64,000 nucleotides of DNA. Source: Methylococcus capsulatus (lineage in GTDB: Bacteria; Pseudomonadota; Gammaproteobacteria; Methylococcales; Methylococcaceae). Made by a program: the position numbers and the translations under genes. Below are positions 59,501 through 64,000 of the stretch, piece after piece. The DNA lies in assembly GCF_036864975.1 (NCBI RefSeq), contig NZ_CP104311.1, positions 379,501-443,500 of the forward strand, read 5' to 3'. The notes below the pieces were generated by a model, which saw only the letters and a list, made by a program, of their open reading frames with translations, was not told the origin of the DNA and searched no databases. Position 1 is the first letter of the stretch; the number at the start of each line of letters is the position of its first letter.

Positions 59501-60750
59501 GATGTCGGCATACCGAATGCGTCGACCTGAGCGCTCAATAGGGCGATACCCTGATCCGGCGTGATGGGTGCATCGTAGGCATGCCGGGAAATGGAGTAAT
59601 CCAGATTCTCGGTGACATCAGGGCCCAGCAGCGTACTGTCCCAGCGGTCCGTCTTCTTGATGGTGGCACTGCCCATGGGAACACCGGCGGTACGGATATC
59701 GCTGCCCAAGGGCCAGTTCTGGCTGGTGGAATTGATCGAGGCGCTGGCTGCCGGATCGGCCGCGCTGGAAGCTGCCGCGTAGCGCAATTTCAGGTCGGTA
59801 CGCTGCGGTGATTTCAGGTCCTTTTGATACACCACAGCGTTGAGGCTGCCGTAATGGAATTCGCTGCCCAGCATGGCTCCCGGCGCCTGACGCATATCCT
59901 CGCTGCACTGCATCGTCAGGTCTTCATACGGCAGCACCACCAGATCGCCCTTCTTGCCGGTGGGATTGCCGTTCTTGTCCTTCGCGACCTTGGGCGCGGA
60001 TTGCTGGGCGGCATTGACCATGGCCGTCATGTCCGGCACGTCGGTGGGCGGGTTGCCGACCACAATTTCCACGGTGTCTTCGCAGCGGTATTGCTTGCTC
60101 TCCATCGCCGCAATGCTGCCGTCCACCGCACTGAAATGCACCCGGTAGCGGCTGTTGCCGCGGACGAACTTGACCGTGGCGGTGGTGCCGGTGGCCCGCT
60201 TGTAGCTCTCGACCTTGTCATTGACGGCATCGTCCTCGCCCATGGCGCCGCCGGAGAAGTCCCATTCGTACTGGGGCTTGGCCTGGGGGTTGGAGAAGTT
60301 GGCCGTGGCGGTGAAGGTGACCGGATCGCCGAGGTTGACCGTGACACTGTCGGCGGGGGATGTGATCTGACAGGTGGGAGCGCTACTGCAGCCCTTGGCG
60401 GCGCCCTTGACCGGCTTGGTGGCTGCCAGCCCGCCGGCTTTGACCCGCACGGCGCAGGGAACGGCGGGGAGGTCGTCCCGGCTCAGATTGAGGGTGAAAG
60501 CCGGCCCTTGCGCATCGCCCAGTAAACGGCCGTTGATGTCGTAGATTTCGATGGGGCCGCTGATGTCCTTGGCTTTGCCCTTGATGACGAGGGTGCCGGT
60601 CTTGTCCGACCACGCCGCCCTGGTGATCTTGAGCTTGGCGGCCGCCAGCGCATGTTGCGGTATCAGCGCCGAAGCCAGCGCAATCAGTAAGGCGCCAAAA
60701 AATATCGGCCGCAGCGGATGACTCCGCAGGGCAGGATTGCTCGTGGACAT
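56515..60750 (-). CDS. Giant nonaheme-type cytochrome c with three C-terminal Ig-like domains (paralogue C)
   Basis: 1,411 aa from the ATG at 60750 with GGGGGAG upstream. Same architecture as paralogue B to about residue 1055: beta domain (KLKITRAAWSDKTGTLVI), PKD-like domain, then eight CXXCH motifs plus one CX3CH, CGRTCH near residue 617 at the place of CYGCH in B. After the last heme come about 350 residues with three Ig/cadherin-like repeats of the putative-Ig type (NRPPVFTAEPG, NTPPTLVSSPI, NHPPTITSTPS, each leading to an LxWTP-type strand and a C...GQTW...C hairpin). The repeats suggest surface display or adhesion to a matrix. Own sigma-54 box and dyad. Confidence 0.88.
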   Translation of the reverse strand: MSTSNPALRSHPLRPIFFGALLIALASALIPQHALAAAKLKITRAAWSDKTGTLVIKGKAKDISGPIEIYDINGRLLGDAQGPAFTLNLSRDDLPAVPCAVRVKAGGLAATKPVKGAAKGCSSAPTCQITSPADSVTVNLGDPVTFTATANFSNPQAKPQYEWDFSGGAMGEDDAVNDKVESYKRATGTTATVKFVRGNSRYRVHFSAVDGSIAAMESKQYRCEDTVEIVVGNPPTDVPDMTAMVNAAQQSAPKVAKDKNGNPTGKKGDLVVLPYEDLTMQCSEDMRQAPGAMLGSEFHYGSLNAVVYQKDLKSPQRTDLKLRYAAASSAADPAASASINSTSQNWPLGSDIRTAGVPMGSATIKKTDRWDSTLLGPDVTENLDYSISRHAYDAPITPDQGIALLSAQVDAFGMPTSIPRPTWDDGDGRDGHGRRMPGFDAPYQANAYQDFTAYFPELAAFQARFLPLTDVDDSGRVNPYPLLRVQAVDPATGQTVMNASGDPVQTDGVQTAGTDFHCRECHAKGKIGADPNTVWQPSAYLYTLWSADANAWGGSNPEGFAPPQFFDAVGLDGNPSTDMADQERAAMANILNLHAFYDAPDLGANGVNEGWKMTYIVCGRTCHSNNSTQTFGYPHWTYAPDLEAVTPPPTTTNFNYDWNYSLNMHRWHGELQYNANKDGILRDERGVPKRWDLSKGYNLNTLFPVKNPATGEILPMEQNCLKCHSGQREQCYRDRMYTAGVTCYQCHGDMLAVGQAYPKPKPGPDGHHVRTDSFDQPDCGSCHVGSANVGKAGADFFSAGVRKLAFDANDLSATTLPVDWSNPDASRFAVPPTPVEIVVSDGPVDARLGSWAGSVKNVRRVDGPLFRLGKDTHGNVPCAACHGGAHAVWPNRDPNANDNVTALQLQGHVGQILECNVCHDEQAFKNEKDLDGGIYMTQLQPDSGVLGGPHNIHPINDPYWWKSSGDPTDTTSIDGSTYGGWHNNYAKKPGAAGEDQCAACHGNDHKGTRLSRTPVDRVFDFSGFNMAKLKKAGFKKKVIKVAAGTFIGCDTCHSIATSCKGSPAGDRCGQASDATTPSTNRPPVFTAEPGADATTFVYGQTAPYSYTPAVTDPDGDTLTFGLSTRLDAMSIDANTGTVTVADWTAITGGYNSLPYTYRYMVTVKDGKGGYASQQVAVTITCPDGNAWGYNATGSVPACLANTPPTLVSSPIPSVSVGQPVSLMYDSTDPERNDSAGVQRPNYFLEGAPDGAILGQYSGVLHWTPTAAGTYTFTVKVSDQAGGTDSKTITLHVCEAGQTWSEGAAACIGNHPPTITSTPSLTVYANQLYAYAVEASDADGDTLQFSLSGAPAGMSLAGSILNWTPTDADAEVGSFNVTVIVIDGKGGVATQALALHFCSLGQTWDSRMAMCM

Positions 60751-60832
60751 AGCTCCCCCATCATTGTTCTTGAGTTGTCTTTCCACGCGACCCGCGACAG
60801 TGCTAAGCTGCCCGCGTTACCGGAGAGTGGCA

Positions 60833-60847
60833 GCAGCAATCGCGCCA
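60833..60847 (-). promoter_or_regulatory. Putative sigma-54 promoter of giant cytochrome C
   Basis: TGGCGC-N5-CTGC on the minus strand, spacer GATTG as in giant cytochrome B; GG and GC correctly spaced; 82 bp before the ATG. Confidence 0.65.
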
Positions 60848-60908
60848 AAAAAAACAAATACAAAACAATTGGATGAGAAACTACCGACCAACAGGAAGGG
60901 CAGAAGTT

Positions 60909-60942
60909 GAGTGATCTTCCACACTTATGCGTGAGATCGCGC
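60909..60942. promoter_or_regulatory. Dyad upstream activating site E
   Basis: 34 bp beginning GAGTGATCTTCCACAC and ending GAGATCGCGC, 61 bp upstream of the sigma-54 box. Confidence 0.65.
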
Positions 60943-60951
60943 ACTTTCCCG

Positions 60952-60980
60952 AAAAAAAAAACGGGGCGCCGAAGCGCCCC
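60952..60980 (-). terminator. Rho-independent terminator of an upstream minus-strand unit
   Basis: GGGGCGC / GCGCCCC stem with CGAA loop, followed in the minus direction by ten T. It directly follows the stop of the small frame at 60980-61156, which it may terminate. Confidence 0.85.
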
Positions 60981-61156
60981 TAAGCGGCTTGCCCCATATT
61001 GCCTACATGCATATCCATGGTCGGCGCGCTGGATCCGCAATGGTTTGCACAATCTACCGATGGCGAACTGTCCCGCGCTGCCGCGCAGGACGAGTCCCCT
61101 GATGAAGCAGAGATCGGGCCAATACCTAACCTTCTGATAGATATAGCCCTGATCAA
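60980..61156 (-). CDS. Possible small cysteine-containing protein or gene remnant
   Basis: 58 codons from TTG 61156; no ATG start and no clear ribosome site. The C-terminal half (SVDCANHCGSSAPTMDMHVGN) is rich in Cys, His and Met, which would suit metal binding. The stop codon abuts a strong terminator, the main reason to think something real was transcribed here. It may equally be the 3' end of a decayed gene. Not recognised. Confidence 0.3.
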   Translation of the reverse strand: MIRAISIRRLGIGPISASSGDSSCAAARDSSPSVDCANHCGSSAPTMDMHVGNMGQAA

Positions 61157-61336
61157 GCTGGAAAAAATGGTCGCTCCGGGTTTTCACTGGGTGTTACGTC
61201 ATTTGACACGCCGGGCAGCAGGACCCGCGGGCATCCCTGCCTCTTTCGGAATCGCTCGTCCAACCGCGCCGGATGTGGACCCGGCAGCGGAAAATCGCCA
61301 TCATGTAACGGCATCGCCCAACCCGGAAGTCTTTCC

Positions 61337-61927
61337 ATGAGCCGCCCCGCTGAACGCCTGGCCGAATACCGCGACCTGTTCGATCTACCCGAGCACGTCA
61401 TCGGCGAAATCCTGAACGGCCAGCTCATTAGCCAGCCTCGCCCCGCGCCGAAGCACGTGCTCGTAACCTCCATCCTTGGCGATGAACTGGTCGGCCCGTT
61501 TCAGCGAGGGCGAGGCGGTCCCGGCGGCTGGTGGATTCTCGACGAACCCGAATTGCATCTGGGACCGCACATCCTGGTGCCCGACCTGGCCGGCTGGCGG
61601 CGCGAGCGGATGCCGGCCCTGCCGGACGAGGCCTACTTCACCCTGGCGCCGGATTGGGTGTGCGAAGTGCTCTCCGCCGGCACGGCACGCATCGACCGCG
61701 TGGTCAAGATGCCGATCTACGCCGGACAAGGCGTGCAATGGCTGTGGCTGGTGGAGCCGGATCTGCATACGCTGGAGGTCTTCCGCCTCCTCGACGGCCA
61801 TTGGCTGCTGGAAGGCGCCTGGCAGGAAGCCGACGAGGTGCGCGCTCCGCCTTTTGCCGAGCTGGCGTTCTCCCTGGCCGATCTTTGGGCGTCCACGCCG
61901 GCTGGCGGCGAAGAGGGAGCGGGCTGA
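61337..61927 (+). CDS. Uma2-family (DUF820) restriction-endonuclease-fold protein
   Basis: 196 aa. GGAAG is 7 bp before the ATG. The family pattern is visible: HVIGEILNGQLISQPRP, DEPELHLGPHILVPDLAGWR, WVCEVLSAGTARIDRVVKMPIYA and a QWLWLVEPDLHTLEVF strand. The conserved Asp (VPDLAGW), Glu (CEVLS) and Lys (RVVKMPIY) make a PD-(D/E)XK-like site. Function in vivo is unknown for the family; often found near mobile DNA. It seems to be a single gene. Confidence 0.82.
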   Translation: MSRPAERLAEYRDLFDLPEHVIGEILNGQLISQPRPAPKHVLVTSILGDELVGPFQRGRGGPGGWWILDEPELHLGPHILVPDLAGWRRERMPALPDEAYFTLAPDWVCEVLSAGTARIDRVVKMPIYAGQGVQWLWLVEPDLHTLEVFRLLDGHWLLEGAWQEADEVRAPPFAELAFSLADLWASTPAGGEEGAG

Positions 61928-62115
61928 TCGAACACCGGAACATGCCGGGGCCGGCATATCACGCACGGTATGCGTGACACGCCGCATCGCTTCGAATCCT
62001 CCGCCCGGACTTCGATCAGGGCATACGGCCGCGCATCGCCCGAAGGCTCGGCACAGTCCCTGCTTGGGGGGAGTACGTTGAACGATCATATCCCCGCCCG
62101 CATCCGACCGTCCCC

Positions 62116-64000
62116 ATGCGTCCTTTAACTTCCCGCGCAGCACTCATCTTAGCCCTTTTGTTCTTGGCCGAAAAAGTTGTGACTGCCGCGGTCGCACCTC
62201 CGGCGGCCTCCCAGCAGCGCTGTGTCGCCGCACTCCAGAAAGCCGGGGCAGGTGTGGCCGGCGCGGCGGCCCGCGCTGCACTCCAGTGCGTTAAAGCCTC
62301 GGTAGAGGGAAAGCTCGCGGCAGACGGAATCGGCGCATGCCTTGCCGCCCGGACCCCCGAGATCGAGCACGCCAGGGGCAAAACCCTCGCCGCCGCGGCA
62401 CGGGAATGCAGCGAGGTGCCGGCATTCGGTCCGGCGAATCCGGAGGACGTCAACGCCGCATTTTCCGAGGCATCTGACATGACCGCCCTGTTCGGCGCCG
62501 AGCTTGCCGACGTGCTGGAATCGGGCGGCGACCACGCCACGGCGCGCTGCCAACTGACACTCGCGCAGTCTTTCGCCGCCTTCGTCAGGACCGAGCTGGC
62601 CGAGTACCACCGCTGCGTCCGAAAACGCCTGAAGCGGAACCAGGCGAGTACGGCGGCCGATCTGGAAGCCTGCCTGGGTGCCGATTCCCCGCGCCTGCGG
62701 AAACTGGAACGAAATGCCATGGACCGCGTTGCCCGCCGCTGTGAAGGGGTCGCCGGGCGCATCGCCTTCCCCAGCCTCTGCGCCAGCCTGCCCGACGGAG
62801 AGCCCGGCGCCTGCCTGATCGCTGAGGCCCATTGCAGCGCCTGCACCGCAGTCAAGCAAGCCGACCGCCTGTCCGCCGACTGCCGCAAACGCGGCAACTA
62901 TTTTGCGGCCCCCTATTGCGACAGCCGTCCGCAGCGTCATTGGTCAGTCGCGCGGCAATGGAACGAGGAAATCCTGGATGCCATCCGGCTGGACAATCCC
63001 CGTCCCGGCGTCCACGCACGCAACCTTTTCCATCTCTCGCTCGCGATGTACGACGCGTGGACGGCCTATGGCGGCGAGTCAAAGCCTTATCTCACGGCTG
63101 AACATCCCGCATCCACGGATATCGAGCATGACCGCAGAATCGCCATCAGCTATGCGGCCTACCGGCTCCTGTCCCGGCGCTACTCGGAAAAACTCGCCCT
63201 GGGCTCTGTGACTTCGCAGGCCCGCTTCGATTCCCGCATGGCCAGGCTGGGCCTGGACCCCGGCTTTACCGACACCGCCGGAAACACGCCCGCCGCGCTG
63301 GGAAACCGGATCGCCGCGGCGGTGCTCGCCTTCGGCGACCGGGACGGCGCCGGCGAAGCCGCCAACTACCAGGACCTCACCTATACGCCGGTGAACAAGC
63401 CCTTGATCGTGAAGCTGCCGGGGATAGACCTCACCGATCCCTCGGACCCCGGCTACCACCTCGATCCCAATCGCTGGCAGCCGCTTGCCCTGGACAAGAC
63501 CGTTTCCCAGAACGGAATTCCGTTGCCCGGCAAGGTCCAGACGTTCATCGGATCACAATGGGGCGGAGTGATTCCCTTCGCCCTCCCGGATGCCGCCACG
63601 GCGGAAGCGCTTTACGATCCCGGCCCGCCGCCCCGGCTCGGCGGCGAGGGAGATGCGGAATACAAGGCGCAGGCGCTCCGCGTGATCGAGCTGGCCAGCC
63701 AACTGGCGGCGGACGACGGGGCGACGATGGACATCTCGCCCGCGTCCCTCGGCAACAACCCGCTTGGCTCGAACGAGGGGACGGGCCATCCCGTCAATCC
63801 GGCGACCGGCCAGCCCTACACGCCGCAGGTCGTCCCGCGCGGCGATTTCGGACGATTGGTTGCTGAATTCTGGGCGGACGGACCGCATTCGGAGACCCCG
63901 CCCGGCCACTGGAACGCCATCGCCAATGCCGTTGCGGACTCGCCCGGGTTCCCACGCCGTATCGGCGGCGCCGGCCCGGAACTCGACCCGCTGGAATGGG
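62116..64000 (+). CDS. Vanadium-haloperoxidase-like (PAP2-superfamily, DUF6851-type) secreted protein, truncated by window edge
   Basis: 628 codons are visible and the frame runs off the right edge. Signal peptide to about residue 25. Residues 30-290 are cysteine-rich and helical (QRCVAALQKAG, RCEGVAGRIAFPSLC). From about 292 the sequence matches the N-terminal region of bacterial vanadium-chloroperoxidase relatives: LDNPRPGVHARNLFHLSLAMYDAW, ISYAAYRLLSRRY, NYQDLTYTPVNKPL, and GSQWGGVIPFALP. The vanadate-binding motifs would lie outside the window, so catalytic competence cannot be judged. No ribosome site is obvious before the ATG. Confidence 0.7.
   Translation, partial: MRPLTSRAALILALLFLAEKVVTAAVAPPAASQQRCVAALQKAGAGVAGAAARAALQCVKASVEGKLAADGIGACLAARTPEIEHARGKTLAAAARECSEVPAFGPANPEDVNAAFSEASDMTALFGAELADVLESGGDHATARCQLTLAQSFAAFVRTELAEYHRCVRKRLKRNQASTAADLEACLGADSPRLRKLERNAMDRVARRCEGVAGRIAFPSLCASLPDGEPGACLIAEAHCSACTAVKQADRLSADCRKRGNYFAAPYCDSRPQRHWSVARQWNEEILDAIRLDNPRPGVHARNLFHLSLAMYDAWTAYGGESKPYLTAEHPASTDIEHDRRIAISYAAYRLLSRRYSEKLALGSVTSQARFDSRMARLGLDPGFTDTAGNTPAALGNRIAAAVLAFGDRDGAGEAANYQDLTYTPVNKPLIVKLPGIDLTDPSDPGYHLDPNRWQPLALDKTVSQNGIPLPGKVQTFIGSQWGGVIPFALPDAATAEALYDPGPPPRLGGEGDAEYKAQALRVIELASQLAADDGATMDISPASLGNNPLGSNEGTGHPVNPATGQPYTPQVVPRGDFGRLVAEFWADGPHSETPPGHWNAIANAVADSPGFPRRIGGAGPELDPLEW

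Overview
The window is a GC-rich gammaproteobacterial chromosome segment. Its content points to a methanotroph of the Methylococcus type. The reasons are two tandem copper-repressible surface-protein (CorA/MopE-like) genes followed by a CorB/SACCP-like di-heme peroxidase, an OprC-like copper TonB receptor with its own TonB-ExbB-ExbD, and a very large set of multiheme c-type cytochromes. The genus is inferred; no rRNA or tRNA gene is present to fix it.

Layout. 1-5.8 kb holds a truncated CBS-GGDEF protein, a ferredoxin, small secreted proteins, an OprD-like porin and two lipoproteins. 5.8-15.2 kb (minus strand) holds a winged-helix protein, a MinD-like ATPase, a Cache-HAMP sensor without output domain, a degenerate P1B-type ATPase, a divergent S-adenosylmethionine synthetase and a P2-type cation ATPase. 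A 5'-nucleotidase follows at 15.4-17.2 kb. 17.2-22.4 kb holds a sigma-54 activator divergent from the CorA-like/CorB-like operon. A RAYT transposase with flanking REPs lies at 22.5-23.1 kb. 23.2-29.7 kb carries the copper TonB system, a relic of a cytochrome gene, a degenerate second TonB set (DUF3450 and a TonB C-terminal domain) and a CcmG-like thioredoxin. A RHH/VapC toxin-antitoxin pair sits at 29.8-30.5 kb. 30.5-48.1 kb is one minus-strand run of 11 genes. 48.5-60.8 kb holds three giant paralogous cytochromes of 1,079-1,411 aa and a broken nrfJ-like gene. The right end holds a Uma2-like protein and a truncated vanadium-haloperoxidase-like protein.

The most unusual system is the 48.1 to 30.5 kb run. 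I count 58 canonical CXXCH motifs plus four non-canonical heme-like motifs in its eight cytochromes. It also encodes a beta-barrel outer-membrane protein, a NapH/CcoG-like membrane Fe-S protein, an NHL-propeller/14-heme fusion, and a single chain in which a periplasmic octaheme-like domain is joined through one membrane helix to a cytoplasmic CysJ/P450-reductase-type flavodoxin-FAD-NADPH module. Together these could carry electrons between cytoplasmic NADPH, the quinone pool, the periplasm and the cell surface.

Regulation. A conserved dyad of about 34 bp lies upstream of the CorA-like operon, the 11-gene run, two giant cytochromes, the cytochrome relic and, less regularly, the TonB receptor. 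In five of the six cases the dyad is 52-61 bp upstream of a sequence with sigma-54 -24/-12 spacing. The adjacent sigma-54 activator at 17,200-18,141 is the obvious candidate regulator. The inference is a single sigma-54 regulon, probably copper-linked, joining copper capture, surface copper proteins and an extracellular-type electron conduit.
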